DNA of 64,000 nucleotides. Origin: Nitrospirota bacterium. GTDB lineage: Bacteria; Nitrospirota; Thermodesulfovibrionia; UBA6902. Each line of letters begins with the position of its first letter. Position 1 is the stretch's first letter. Of this stretch, positions 33,014 to 42,303 are shown in pieces. The stretch lies in contig JACRPZ010000049.1 of NCBI GenBank assembly GCA_016222905.1, positions 1 to 64,000 of the forward strand. The letters are read 5' to 3'. The position numbers and the translations under genes are program-made. The notes under the pieces are model-generated. The model did no database searches and was not told where the DNA came from. It was given only the letters and a program-made list of their open reading frames with translations.

Positions 33014-34635
33014 ATGCTCAGTTTCTTGACCTCTCGATTGGCAGTAATTAAATCAAATACAGTTTTAGTCCCTATAAGCGCCGTGAAAAGATTAATAAAG
33101 ACAGCAACGCCAAGCGTTACGGCAAAACCTTTTATAGGGCCGGTTCCGAACTCGTACAAAACCACAGCGGTTATCAATGTTGTGACGTGCGAATCAAAGA
33201 TGGTCCAAAAGGCTTTGTCATAACCGGAATCAATGGCAGCCCTCGGGGTCTTTCCGAGCCTCAATTCATCACGCATCCTTTCAAACATGAGCACGTTGCT
33301 GTCAACAGCCATACCGATCGCTAATATTATTCCGGCAATGCCCGGCATTGTGAGCGTTGCCTGAAAAGCCGATAAGGCGCCGACAAGAAAAACGATATTA
33401 AGAACAAGCGCAAAATCCGCTATAAGTCCTGACAGCTTGTAATAGAAGATCATGAAGACAATAACCAGAAGGGCGCCTATAATGCCTGCCTTTATTCCTG
33501 CATTTATTGAATCCTCTCCGAGAGAAGGGCCGACGGTTACATTCTGGAGCATTTTAAGAGGCGCGGGAAGCGAACCGGACCTCAGTACAATGGCCAGGTC
33601 CTTGGCTTCATCCATAGTAAAAGAGCCTGTTATCTGTGCATCGCCGCCTGAGATCTTGTCCTGTATCATCGGGGCTGAATGAACATTATTATCAAGGATA
33701 ATAGCAAGGCGCTTCTTTACATTATTGCCTGTTATCTGCTCAAAAAGCTTCGCGCCAGTTGAATTAAAACGTATTCCGACATACGGCTCATTGTATCTTT
33801 GATCTATGTTTACCCTGGCCTCTGTCAGGAACTCGCCTGTCATTAGGGTCTGCTTCTTCAGCAGATAAACCCTCTTTTTTACATATCCGGTGTCCTTATC
33901 AGTAACATTTTCAAAGAGTATCTCATCGTCCTGGGGTATTTTATCCGCATACTGCGCTAACAGTTTATCTGCCTCACCCGCATCAATAGATCCCGGAAGC
34001 TCTGCCGCAAGAGCGTTTTCGTCGTCAAGAAGTTTGAATTCAAGGATCGCCGTCTTGCCGACCAGATCAATCGCCCGCTTCGCATCCTTAACACCGGGTA
34101 GCTGCACAACAATCTCATTAGAAGCCTGCCTGTGGATTGTAGGCTCTGAGACTCCGAACTGGTCTATCCTGTTCCTTATCGTCTCCAGCGCCTGATCCGC
34201 GGCAAGGTCTTTAATCCTGCCGATCTCTTTGTCGCTAAGTTTATAAGAGAGCTTCCCTCCGGATTTAGACACAAATTCAAGGCTTGGATAATTATCCTCA
34301 ACAATACCCTTAATTTTATCGTCGGAAGAATTTATCACAATTCCCATCTGCTCTTTTTCAGCCCTGGCATCAACCTTTTTTTCGCGAAATATATTTGTCA
34401 GGCTTCCAGCTATACGCTCTGTGGTTATATCCGCCGCCTTCTCGCCGTCAACTTCATAAACAATATGTACCCCTCCCTGGAGGTCAAGGCCGAGCGTTAT
34501 GCCTTTGTCAGGCAGAGAACTTTTCAACCATTCAGGCATGGAGGAATACATTGATGTTGAAGGGATGAAAAATATGATAGACAACAGCATAGCCGAAGCG
34601 ATTAACGTTATACGCCAGAAAAATTTCTTCTTCAC
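33010..34635 (-). CDS. secD: Protein translocase subunit SecD
   Basis: A 541-residue partner of SecF. An N-terminal helix is followed by GLDLQGGVHIVYEV, a large periplasmic P1 region with the motif TIRNRIDQFGVSEP and a second domain, then five helices containing the conserved GMAVDSNVLMFERMRDELR. It lies seven bases after yajC. The yajC-secD-secF order is common among bacteria. Confidence 0.96.
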   Translation of the reverse strand: MKKKFFWRITLIASAMLLSIIFFIPSTSMYSSMPEWLKSSLPDKGITLGLDLQGGVHIVYEVDGEKAADITTERIAGSLTNIFREKKVDARAEKEQMGIVINSSDDKIKGIVEDNYPSLEFVSKSGGKLSYKLSDKEIGRIKDLAADQALETIRNRIDQFGVSEPTIHRQASNEIVVQLPGVKDAKRAIDLVGKTAILEFKLLDDENALAAELPGSIDAGEADKLLAQYADKIPQDDEILFENVTDKDTGYVKKRVYLLKKQTLMTGEFLTEARVNIDQRYNEPYVGIRFNSTGAKLFEQITGNNVKKRLAIILDNNVHSAPMIQDKISGGDAQITGSFTMDEAKDLAIVLRSGSLPAPLKMLQNVTVGPSLGEDSINAGIKAGIIGALLVIVFMIFYYKLSGLIADFALVLNIVFLVGALSAFQATLTMPGIAGIILAIGMAVDSNVLMFERMRDELRLGKTPRAAIDSGYDKAFWTIFDSHVTTLITAVVLYEFGTGPIKGFAVTLGVAVFINLFTALIGTKTVFDLITANREVKKLSI

Positions 34636-34642
34636 CGAAGCT

Positions 34643-34978
34643 CTACTCCTCTTTTCTCAAACCCGCTATGTGACCGCGGTCTATTTTTATCTTCACTTCA
34701 TCCTTTACGCCGATCTTCAGCGTTATAACGTTGCCGTTAAGCTCCTCAACAAGACCGTGTATCCCTCCGGTTGTTATAACCTTGTCGCCCTTCTTGATGT
34801 TATCAAGAAGCTCCTTGTGTTCCTTTGCTTTCTTGGATTGAGGCCTTATAAGAAGGAAGTAAAATATAACAAATATCAGTATCAGCGGAGCGAAACTTGT
34901 TAACATCCCGGTTGCACCTCCTGCCGGAGTCCCGCCGCCCGCCGGCCCGCCCATTGCATAGGCTGATTCTGTGAACAT
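34643..34978 (-). CDS. yajC: Preprotein translocase subunit YajC
   Basis: A 111-residue small membrane protein that associates with SecDF. It has a glycine-rich periplasmic N-terminus, one transmembrane helix (about residues 28-46) followed by the signature FLLIRPQSKKAKEHKELL, then DKVITTGGIHG and a C-terminal beta region. GGAGG lies eight bases upstream of the ATG. It is the first gene of the yajC-secD-secF operon. Confidence 0.95.
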   Translation of the reverse strand: MFTESAYAMGGPAGGGTPAGGATGMLTSFAPLILIFVIFYFLLIRPQSKKAKEHKELLDNIKKGDKVITTGGIHGLVEELNGNVITLKIGVKDEVKIKIDRGHIAGLRKEE

Positions 34979-35111
34979 AGTTAAACCTCCGATATTTTTA
35001 AGTTAGTGTTATAAATTAAAAGTTTGATAATATAACCTGTAAGCGGTTATTTAATCAAGTGAAAAATATTGTAAAAATCTGGCGGGAATATCTTTGTCAA
35101 GCCAAATGAAC

Positions 35112-35170
35112 TACCCTGTGGAAGTGACAGCAGGGTATCTCCCCGTCCTTGAGGGGGAGGGTGAAAATTC
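35112..35170. repeat. Hairpin and dispersed C/G-run repeat upstream of yajC
   Basis: TACCCTG and CAGGGTA form a hairpin (35112-35137). They are followed by CCTTGAGGGGGAGGGTGAAAA, the same element as near 18260. It lies between the stop of the giant surface-protein gene and yajC. It could end transcription of the former, but no T-tract is visible. Confidence 0.5.
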
Positions 35171-35227
35171 AGGACTTATGTAAGAGCTTCAATATATAAC
35201 AAAATAACAAAAATGATTAGTGTCCGG

Positions 35228-38200
35228 TTAAGGGCTGCACCCCGCGTTTATGACCTCCGTCACCCTTGCCTGAAACTCCAGTGAGTTCACAAACTCAGTA
35301 AGAAGTGTCGGTCTTGTATACACGCCTCCGTTAAGCTCTCCAAGCCAGTACAGATACCCCGCAAGATCCGCGCCTCTCCTCATTATGCCGTTATACAGGT
35401 CTTCCATATACTCGCTGTTGCTTGTATTCCTGTCAGCGTACTCCTGACTGTTAAGGAAGCCTAACGCCGTCTGTGATGTAAGGTCTCTTATTGCCTGCGC
35501 GTTTCCGTTGCACTGGGCATCCTGCATCTGCACAAGCCAGGAGTTGAATCCAACGTCATCAGGCAGTCTGCTCAGAAATCCCCTGTACAGGTCATTTACA
35601 AGGTTATACTCCGGCCTTACTGATGTGTCTCCGAATATGCCGTCCATATACAACTTGAACTCTGCGCTGAATATGAAGTAGTTCAATAAGAGGTTCCTTG
35701 TTAATCCGCCTGAAAGCTCTCCTGCCCAGTAGTCCGCCTCTCCCTGTGATGGTGTCCTGCCAAGGAATGTCTCATACAGGTCTATCACATATGCATTATC
35801 TGTTGTGTTCATGCTCAGATACTCTCCTGAGTTGAAGAAGAGCTTGCCAAGGGCTATGAATCCCTCTTTTATGTCTATGCCGAGCGAGACAACTCGTTCT
35901 ATCTCTAACGTCCAGTAAAATACTCCTCCGGGCTCCGGCGCCCTGTTCAGGATGCTGTTGTAGTAGTAGATTACGAGATTAGCTATTGGGCCATTGAGTT
36001 CCTTAATCTCCACATCATCAATATACCAGCCGTCTCCTGTTGCACCATCCCCGTCTGCAAGCAATCTGAACCTTATCAGTACTGACGGTGTTTTGTAACT
36101 GCTCAGGTCTAACAGATCATTTATCCATGTGGGATTATTTACACAATCGTAACTCTTCAGAATATCCCAGGATAATCCTCCATCGTCAGAGGCTTCCACA
36201 ATAGGACTATCAGGACCATTAGGACTGCAATCTGTATTACCCTTGTACCAGAAGGACACCACGGGATATACAAAGCCGGTTAAATCTATCGGATGCGCAA
36301 GAGTCAGTGAGGCATTTGTATTGTCAAGATAATCCCCGTTAGGACTGTCTGTTGCTGAATGGGTAGTACTGCGAGCATCAGATGTCGTTAAATCCCAGTC
36401 ATACCCGCTGACTTCCCAATTGCTAAGCCCGATCTCAAAGTTGTCAAAGAATGGGAAAGGTGTTGTTGACGGGTCCTTTTCCTTAATCGTCACGTCATCA
36501 ATATACCAGCCATCGCCTGTTGCACCATCCCCGTCTGCAATTAATCTGAACCGTATTAGCACTTCAGATGTCTTATAACCGCTTAAGTCCAACAACTCTC
36601 CTGCCCAGGTGGGATTATTTACACAATCGTAATTCTTCAGAATATCCCAGGATAATCCTCCATTGTCAGAGGCTTCCACAATAGGACTATCAGGACCATT
36701 AGGACTACAATCTGTATTACCCTTGTACCAGAAGGACACCACGGGAGATACCGTCCCAGTTAAGTCTATCGGATGTGCAAGAGTCAATGAGGCATTTGTA
36801 TTGTCAAGATAATCCCCGTTAGGACTGTCTGTTGCTGAATGGGTAGTACTGCGAGCGTCAGATGTTGTTAAATCCCAGTCATACCCGCTTACTGTCCAGT
36901 TACCAAAACCATTCTCAAAATTGTCGGAGAATGGATAAGACAGTCTTACAGTGTCCTTTTCCTTAATCTCCACATCATCAATATACCAGCCGTCTCCTGT
37001 TGCACCATCCCCGTCTGCAAGTAATCTGAACCGTATTAGCACTTCAGATGTCTTATAACCGCTTAAGTCCAACAACTCTCGTGCCCAGGTGGGATTATTT
37101 ACACAACCATAATATCTTGGAACATCCCACGATAACCCTCCATTTTGAGAAACTTCTACACGAGGATCATCAGGCCCATTAGGGCTGCAATCTGTTTGAC
37201 CCTTATACCAGAAGGACACCACGGGAGATACCGTCCCAGTTAAGTCTATCGGATGCGCAAGAGTCAGTGAGGCATCTGTATTGTCAAGATAATCCCCACC
37301 AGGACTGTCTGTTGCTGAATGAGTGACACTGCGAGCGTCAGATGTTGTTAAGCCCCAGTCATCTATCCAGTTGCAAAGTCCGCTTTCAAAATCATCATAG
37401 AATGGAAAAGACAATGTTGTCCCGCCGCATCCTTCGTCTATTTGTCCATTGCAGTTATTGTCAATGCCGTCGCCGGGGACTTCTGTCATGCCGGGATTTA
37501 TTGCTGCGTCGCTGTCATTACAGTCAGTTCCAGGTGTTGTCTGACACCCGGCTGGAACCTGTGGAAGTGTCCCATCAATTGATGAATCAAAATACGTATC
37601 GCCGTCACTATCGCAATAATAATCAAATGATTGAACTCCGCCCCGAACGCACCGGACGTAGCTGCTATCGTACTTACTGTAGTAGCTGACGTAGCCATCG
37701 TAGAAGAGCACGCCCCACGCGTAGTTCGTATAGTTCGCGTGGGTAGTAGACGACCAGTAGAAGTTCCAAATGGCTCCAATCTGGAAGAATGTGGTATCTA
37801 TCGCCGGATCGTATCTCGTATCATCAGTTATGGACTCAAGCTCCTTGATATTCGGTAAGCGCCAGTCTGTCTGTCCGCTTCCTGGGGGCAGTGCAAGGTT
37901 CTCGCAATAGTTGAGCGCATCAGACCACGTCATTTCTCCCGGCTCTGCCTGCTGCCACATGAGACCTGTCGAAGTATCGCTTATGGTGCCGTCATGATTG
38001 TCAATAAAATTACCAAAGTCCAACTCACCGCCCCGAACGCACCGCACGTCATAGAAATTGTACTTACCGTAGCTGAGGACGTAGCCATTGCCGAAGTACA
38101 CGTGCCACGCGTAGTCCGGATAGCTTGCGAAGGTAGTAGACGACCAGTAGTAGGACGCATTGGCATTCGGGAAATATGTTGTGTTAATTGTCGGGACAGG

Positions 38201-41200
38201 GGAAGGGATAGAATAATCAACAATGCTCATCAGTTCCTTCTTTGTCGGCAGACGCCAGTCCGTGTAACCACCGGTAGTCAACTCACCGCATACATCCTGT
38301 GACAACGGATTATAAGTCGCATCATATGTTCCTGAAGCCTGATACCAGTTGTAGGTCGTTGGGTTTTCGTCCTGCTGCCACATCAGTCCTGTGTTGTTAT
38401 CCGTAACCGTGCCGTCACCATTGTCAGTGTAGGACATCGGGTTGATGTTGTAAGCCCCGTCCTGCCCTGTTCCTGCGCATGGAATTTCATCATAGGGATC
38501 AATACCTCTATAGCACTTCGTCTGGCCGGTGTCGGGAAGTTTAAAGGCAGTTGGCCCGCCGCAGCCCTCATCTATCTGACCGTCACAGTTATTGTCTATT
38601 CCATCGCATATCTCAGTTGCTCCGGGATGAATCTGATCATTGCCGTCGTCACAGTCAGTGTTGTCCACCACATATCCGGCAGGCTGTGAACATGCGTTTA
38701 TTAATATCCCTGCGTCTCCATATGTGTCACTGTCCGCATCACGGTAGTAGGTTGCTGTTGGTAGACCTTCATCTATCCCCCCTTCGCAGTCATTGTCCAC
38801 GCCATCGCATATCTCAGTTGCTCCGGGGTTGATGGCTGCGTTGCCATCATTACAGTCGCCTGACGTTGCTGTTAATTCTGTTGACGCCTTATAACCGGCA
38901 GGTCTTAAGCATTGTACGGTCATATCCCCGCTTGAATACAGATCATTATCTGTATCTTGATACCAGGTCTGATTTGGGTGTTCTAACGGGTCGCTGTCGT
39001 CACAGTCATCTCCCGGTGTTGTATGGCATCCCGGAGGTTCGCATCCAATGCCTACGCAGGTCCCATCACTTGATGAATCTATGTAGGTATCAGCGTCATT
39101 ATCACAATAATAGTCAAATGACCCAGCCTGTTCTGTTATCTTTACTACAAAGACATCACTACTGCCTGCATTTGACCCCTGAAACGGGTCCTGTGTTGGA
39201 AAGTTGGTTGAGTCTGTTCCACCTGTGACATAGGCATTGCCTGAGCCATCCACTGCTATGCCACGGCCTGCATCTTCATTTCCACCGCCAAGGTATGTGG
39301 AGTAGACACGGGCGGTGCCCCCTGCATTTATCTTTGCTACAAAGGCATCACTACTGCCTGCATTTGACCCCTGAAATGGGTCCTGTGTTGGAAAGTTGGT
39401 TGAGGCTGTTCCACCTGTGACATAGGCATTGCCCGAGCTATCCACTGCTATGCCACGGCCTGCATCATCATTTCCACCGCCAAGGTATGTGGAGTAGACA
39501 AAAGGGGAAGTGCCTGAAGAATTTATCTTTGTGACAAAGGCATCTCCATTGCCTGCATTTGTCCCCTGAATCGGGCCCTGTGTTGGAAAGTTGGTTGAGT
39601 CTGTTCCACCTGTCACATAGGCATTGCCTGAGCCATCCAATGCTATGGCACGGCCATAATCACCACCACTCCCGCCAAGGTATGTGGAGTAAACAAGGGG
39701 GAGAGAGCCTGAAGAATTTATCTTTGTGACAAAGGCATCAGAAGCGCCTCCTCCATTTGTCCCCTGAATCGGGCCCTGTGTTGAAAAGTTGGTTGAGGCT
39801 GTTCCACCTGTCACATAGGCATTGCCTGAGCCATCCACTGCTATGCCATAACCATAATCACCACTACTCCCGCCAAGGTATGTAGAGTAGACAAGGGGAA
39901 GAGTGCCTGAAGAATTTATCTTTGTGACAAAGGCATCATAACCGCCTCCTCCATTTGTCCCCTGAATCGGGCCCTGCATTGGAAAGTTGGTTGACTGCGT
40001 AACTCCTGTCACATAGGCATTGCCTGAGCCATCCACTGCCATGCCATGGCCCTCATCCATACCATCGCTCCCGCCAAGGTACGTGGAGTAGACAAGGGCA
40101 GAGCCGAATGAATTTATCTTTGTGACAAAGACATCTCCATTGCCTGCATTTGTCCCCTGAATCGGGCCCTGCATTGGAAAGTTGGTTGATTGCGTAACTC
40201 CTGTCACATAGGCATTGCCTGAGCCATCCAATGCTATCCCATAGCCAACATCTTCATCTCCACCGCCAAGGTATGTGGAGTAGACACGGGCAGTGCCTGC
40301 TGCATTTATCTTTGTGACAAAGGCATCACTACTGCCTGCATTTGACCCCTGAAATGGGTCCTGTGTTGGAAAGTTGGTTGACAATGTCTGTCCTGTCACA
40401 TAGGCATTGCCTGAGCCATCCAATGCTATGCCAAAGCCAGAATCATAATCACCACCGCCAAGGTATGTGGAGTAGGAAAGCACGGGGTCTATGATGAGTG
40501 GATATTTTTTATTATAAGAGGCAACCTCAAAACCGAATACGGGTTGTGAGCCTTTAATTCTGAACTTTGAACCATGAACTATGAACTGTCCCTTAACCTC
40601 TACCTTTTTGCCGTCTATCTCCTGATAGATGATGGGCTTTTTCTGAGTGATGCTGCCTTCTTTAAGGGTTATCTCAAGGTCTCCTGCCTCTGTAACTTTT
40701 AACCCTTTTATGCCTTCATATTTCAGCCTTACCTGTGACGGGTCCGCGCCAGGTTTTATTAGGATGTCATACTCAAGCTGGCGGTTGTTTCCATAAAACT
40801 TTATATCTATTCCCTTATAGAGGTCTTTATAAACCACTTCCCTGTAGGTTGGTATATTGGTCTTCCACTTTTCAGGGTCATTGCCGATAAAGTAGTTGAC
40901 CTTGCCTTCCTGTGGCCCTTCTGCAATTATCTTGGGAGAAGGATTGGCGCCACGGGGGATGAGCTTTACAAGCTCTGATTTTACTCTCTTCTTATCTGCT
41001 GAGAGTTTATCTTTCTTATGACCCCTAACCTCTGACCCCTGACCTGTGACTAATTGCAGATAAACCCCTTCTTCTGTAAAGTAGGTGCTATGTCCTGAAC
41101 CTCTTTCATAGAACTTGACCTTCTTGTCTGTCTGACCGTCGTTTTGTATGAATGAAAGCGGAAGTTTCCCATAAGCCACTGCTATCTTTGCCTCACTGTT

Positions 41201-41308
41201 CTCTTTCCCGGTCATTGAGATAGCAGCATTCCCTGTAAAAAGAAGGCTGGAGAGCATCGCCGCAATAAAAAATACCGTCATGACAAACCTTCTCTTAACT
41301 TTAACCAT
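35228..41308 (-). CDS. Giant modular surface protein with SBBP, MopE-type, DUF1566 and DUF4214 domains
   Basis: A 2,026-residue secreted protein, probably an adhesin or cell-surface structural protein. Order from the N-terminus: signal peptide; a domain of about 240 residues common before SBBP repeats; seven SBBP beta-propeller repeats (YSTYLGG...GNAYVTG..., about 277-730); Asp/Asn-rich MopE-type metal-binding repeats (ATEICDGxDNDCxGxIDEG, about 735-935); two DUF1566 domains (about 937-1225) that carry putative hypervariable segments; another MopE-type repeat; three near-identical 160-residue jelly-roll-like repeats (about 1297-1776); and DUF4214-type repeats at the C-terminus. The start is the fourth codon of the longest frame, since the first ATG abuts the ribosome site GAGG. 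A consensus promoter and a leader hairpin lie upstream. No membrane anchor or sorting motif is evident. An exact ligand cannot be inferred. Confidence 0.85.
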   Translation of the reverse strand: MVKVKRRFVMTVFFIAAMLSSLLFTGNAAISMTGKENSEAKIAVAYGKLPLSFIQNDGQTDKKVKFYERGSGHSTYFTEEGVYLQLVTGQGSEVRGHKKDKLSADKKRVKSELVKLIPRGANPSPKIIAEGPQEGKVNYFIGNDPEKWKTNIPTYREVVYKDLYKGIDIKFYGNNRQLEYDILIKPGADPSQVRLKYEGIKGLKVTEAGDLEITLKEGSITQKKPIIYQEIDGKKVEVKGQFIVHGSKFRIKGSQPVFGFEVASYNKKYPLIIDPVLSYSTYLGGGDYDSGFGIALDGSGNAYVTGQTLSTNFPTQDPFQGSNAGSSDAFVTKINAAGTARVYSTYLGGGDEDVGYGIALDGSGNAYVTGVTQSTNFPMQGPIQGTNAGNGDVFVTKINSFGSALVYSTYLGGSDGMDEGHGMAVDGSGNAYVTGVTQSTNFPMQGPIQGTNGGGGYDAFVTKINSSGTLPLVYSTYLGGSSGDYGYGIAVDGSGNAYVTGGTASTNFSTQGPIQGTNGGGASDAFVTKINSSGSLPLVYSTYLGGSGGDYGRAIALDGSGNAYVTGGTDSTNFPTQGPIQGTNAGNGDAFVTKINSSGTSPFVYSTYLGGGNDDAGRGIAVDSSGNAYVTGGTASTNFPTQDPFQGSNAGSSDAFVAKINAGGTARVYSTYLGGGNEDAGRGIAVDGSGNAYVTGGTDSTNFPTQDPFQGSNAGSSDVFVVKITEQAGSFDYYCDNDADTYIDSSSDGTCVGIGCEPPGCHTTPGDDCDDSDPLEHPNQTWYQDTDNDLYSSGDMTVQCLRPAGYKASTELTATSGDCNDGNAAINPGATEICDGVDNDCEGGIDEGLPTATYYRDADSDTYGDAGILINACSQPAGYVVDNTDCDDGNDQIHPGATEICDGIDNNCDGQIDEGCGGPTAFKLPDTGQTKCYRGIDPYDEIPCAGTGQDGAYNINPMSYTDNGDGTVTDNNTGLMWQQDENPTTYNWYQASGTYDATYNPLSQDVCGELTTGGYTDWRLPTKKELMSIVDYSIPSPVPTINTTYFPNANASYYWSSTTFASYPDYAWHVYFGNGYVLSYGKYNFYDVRCVRGGELDFGNFIDNHDGTISDTSTGLMWQQAEPGEMTWSDALNYCENLALPPGSGQTDWRLPNIKELESITDDTRYDPAIDTTFFQIGAIWNFYWSSTTHANYTNYAWGVLFYDGYVSYYSKYDSSYVRCVRGGVQSFDYYCDSDGDTYFDSSIDGTLPQVPAGCQTTPGTDCNDSDAAINPGMTEVPGDGIDNNCNGQIDEGCGGTTLSFPFYDDFESGLCNWIDDWGLTTSDARSVTHSATDSPGGDYLDNTDASLTLAHPIDLTGTVSPVVSFWYKGQTDCSPNGPDDPRVEVSQNGGLSWDVPRYYGCVNNPTWARELLDLSGYKTSEVLIRFRLLADGDGATGDGWYIDDVEIKEKDTVRLSYPFSDNFENGFGNWTVSGYDWDLTTSDARSTTHSATDSPNGDYLDNTNASLTLAHPIDLTGTVSPVVSFWYKGNTDCSPNGPDSPIVEASDNGGLSWDILKNYDCVNNPTWAGELLDLSGYKTSEVLIRFRLIADGDGATGDGWYIDDVTIKEKDPSTTPFPFFDNFEIGLSNWEVSGYDWDLTTSDARSTTHSATDSPNGDYLDNTNASLTLAHPIDLTGFVYPVVSFWYKGNTDCSPNGPDSPIVEASDDGGLSWDILKSYDCVNNPTWINDLLDLSSYKTPSVLIRFRLLADGDGATGDGWYIDDVEIKELNGPIANLVIYYYNSILNRAPEPGGVFYWTLEIERVVSLGIDIKEGFIALGKLFFNSGEYLSMNTTDNAYVIDLYETFLGRTPSQGEADYWAGELSGGLTRNLLLNYFIFSAEFKLYMDGIFGDTSVRPEYNLVNDLYRGFLSRLPDDVGFNSWLVQMQDAQCNGNAQAIRDLTSQTALGFLNSQEYADRNTSNSEYMEDLYNGIMRRGADLAGYLYWLGELNGGVYTRPTLLTEFVNSLEFQARVTEVINAGCSP
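35996..37420 (-). repeat. Three near-identical 480-bp tandem repeats
   Basis: Corresponding bases fall at 36001, 36481 and 36961, an exact 480-bp period (160 residues). Long stretches are identical at DNA level while a few patches differ together, which suggests recent duplication with gene conversion. Each unit encodes SDARSxTHSATDSPxGDYLD, FWYKG and GDGWYIDDV segments. Confidence 0.85.
37638..37767 (-). other. Putative DGR variable region 2 in DUF1566 domain
   Basis: This is the end of the second DUF1566 domain, from YWSSTTHANYTNYAWGV to SSYVRCVRGG. Compared with 38029-38157, nearly all differences are at codon positions 1 and 2 of codons ending in C or T, while flanking and interspersed codons (TACTGGTCG, GCGTGG, TGCGTTCGGGGCGG) are unchanged. 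This is the pattern produced by adenine-directed mutagenic retrohoming into AAC/AAT codons. Confidence 0.6.
38029..38157 (-). other. Putative DGR variable region 1 in DUF1566 domain
   Basis: The end of the first DUF1566 domain, from YWSSTTFASYPDYAWHV to FYDVRCVRGG. It has the same invariant frame as the second copy and the same G/C-rich TGCGTTCGGGGCGG segment at its 3' end, where an IMH-type initiation sequence would lie. Codons such as TTC/CAC, CAC/GGC, GGC/TAC and CTC/AGC all reduce to AAC if adenines were randomised. Confidence 0.6.
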
Positions 41309-41332
41309 ATGCGCCATCCTCAGAAAACAAAG

Positions 41333-41366
41333 TAGGCATGGGGCCCTTTTTCAGACCCCATGCCTA
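41333..41366 (-). promoter_or_regulatory. Stable hairpin in the leader of the giant surface-protein gene
   Basis: An 11-bp perfect stem (TAGGCATGGGG with CCCCATGCCTA) with a 12-nt loop lies about 25 bases before the start codon. On the transcript it is followed by ACTTTGTTTT, so it might act as an attenuator or protect the mRNA end. Confidence 0.5.
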
Positions 41367-41495
41367 TATACAGTGATATATTATTTTTGGCAATGGAAAA
41401 GCTGTTTGACTGAGCAAAGTTGGACATCATCTGTTTATTCCGTGCTGAATTTTATTAAAAAATTTTGCAGCTACGAAAAAAAGGATTAAAGGGAT

Positions 41496-41523
41496 AATAT
41501 AGCCGTACTATGTATATTGTCAA
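41496..41523 (-). promoter_or_regulatory. Sigma70 promoter of the giant surface-protein gene
   Basis: On the minus strand a perfect TTGACA (41518-41523) and TATATT (41496-41501) are 16 bp apart. This gives a leader of about 180 nt, which contains the hairpin at 41333-41366. Confidence 0.65.
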
Positions 41524-41572
41524 GAAAAAAAGCTATCAGCAAAAATGCGGCCATAAACCCTCCGATGCTTCA

Positions 41573-42298
41573 TCATTCCTCATATATCCTTTTCATTTCA
41601 GCGGTATATTCCCCGTCTTCTTCATAAATACAGAGAGGAGGCTCAACTGTAAGCCATGCGCCTGAGTTCTTTAACGCCTCTATAAGCACCATCTTCGCCT
41701 CTTCCCCTGCCTTTGAATGAACAAACTGTATCCTCTTTGGCTCAAGATGCTTACTCTGTAGCAATGCAATCAACTCTATTAACCTGAATGGATGGTATAT
41801 CATATAGAATTTTCCGGCATTCTTAAGCAGATATGAGGCTGTATTAACGAGGTCAGGTAGTTTTATATTTATTTCATGCCTTGCGGCTGCGCGCTCGCTG
41901 TCATTGCTTATCAATCCTGTTCTCGTCTTTCTGAACGGAGGATTTGAAAATACGAAATCAAATTTGTTCGCTGGAAAAACCTTTTTTAAACTCAGGATAT
42001 CGGCCTCTAATATCGCAATCCTGTCATCAAGATTATTCAAACTGATATTTCTCCTTGCATTCTCTGCAAGGGACTTTTGAATCTCAACGCCGGTTATCTT
42101 TGTCTTTTTGATTCGTTTTGCAAGCAGGATTGATATTATTCCCGAACCTGTCCCAAGCTCAATGCCATTGGCAGATTGCCCTGCCTTTATGAAGTTCTCA
42201 AGCAGAACAGCATCCATACTGAAGCGATAGCCCCTCTTTGACTGAAAGAGTTTTACCCCTTTAATGGTGTCAAGGGTTTCATCAGGGTTTGGATTCAT
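41573..42298 (-). CDS. tRNA1(Val) adenine-N6-methyltransferase-like protein
   Basis: A 241-residue class I SAM-dependent methyltransferase. The SAM-binding loop is GIELGTGSGIISILLA (near residue 42-57), the acidic motif II lies in KITGVEIQ, and the adenine-N6 catalytic motif is FSNPPF (near residue 123-128). An N-terminal KGVKLFQSKRGYRFSMDAVLL matches the TrmN6/YfiC group, which methylates A37 of tRNA-Val. Five bases separate it from the cyclase gene. Confidence 0.82.
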   Translation of the reverse strand: MNPNPDETLDTIKGVKLFQSKRGYRFSMDAVLLENFIKAGQSANGIELGTGSGIISILLAKRIKKTKITGVEIQKSLAENARRNISLNNLDDRIAILEADILSLKKVFPANKFDFVFSNPPFRKTRTGLISNDSERAAARHEINIKLPDLVNTASYLLKNAGKFYMIYHPFRLIELIALLQSKHLEPKRIQFVHSKAGEEAKMVLIEALKNSGAWLTVEPPLCIYEEDGEYTAEMKRIYEE

Positions 42299-42303
42299 TT
42301 TAT

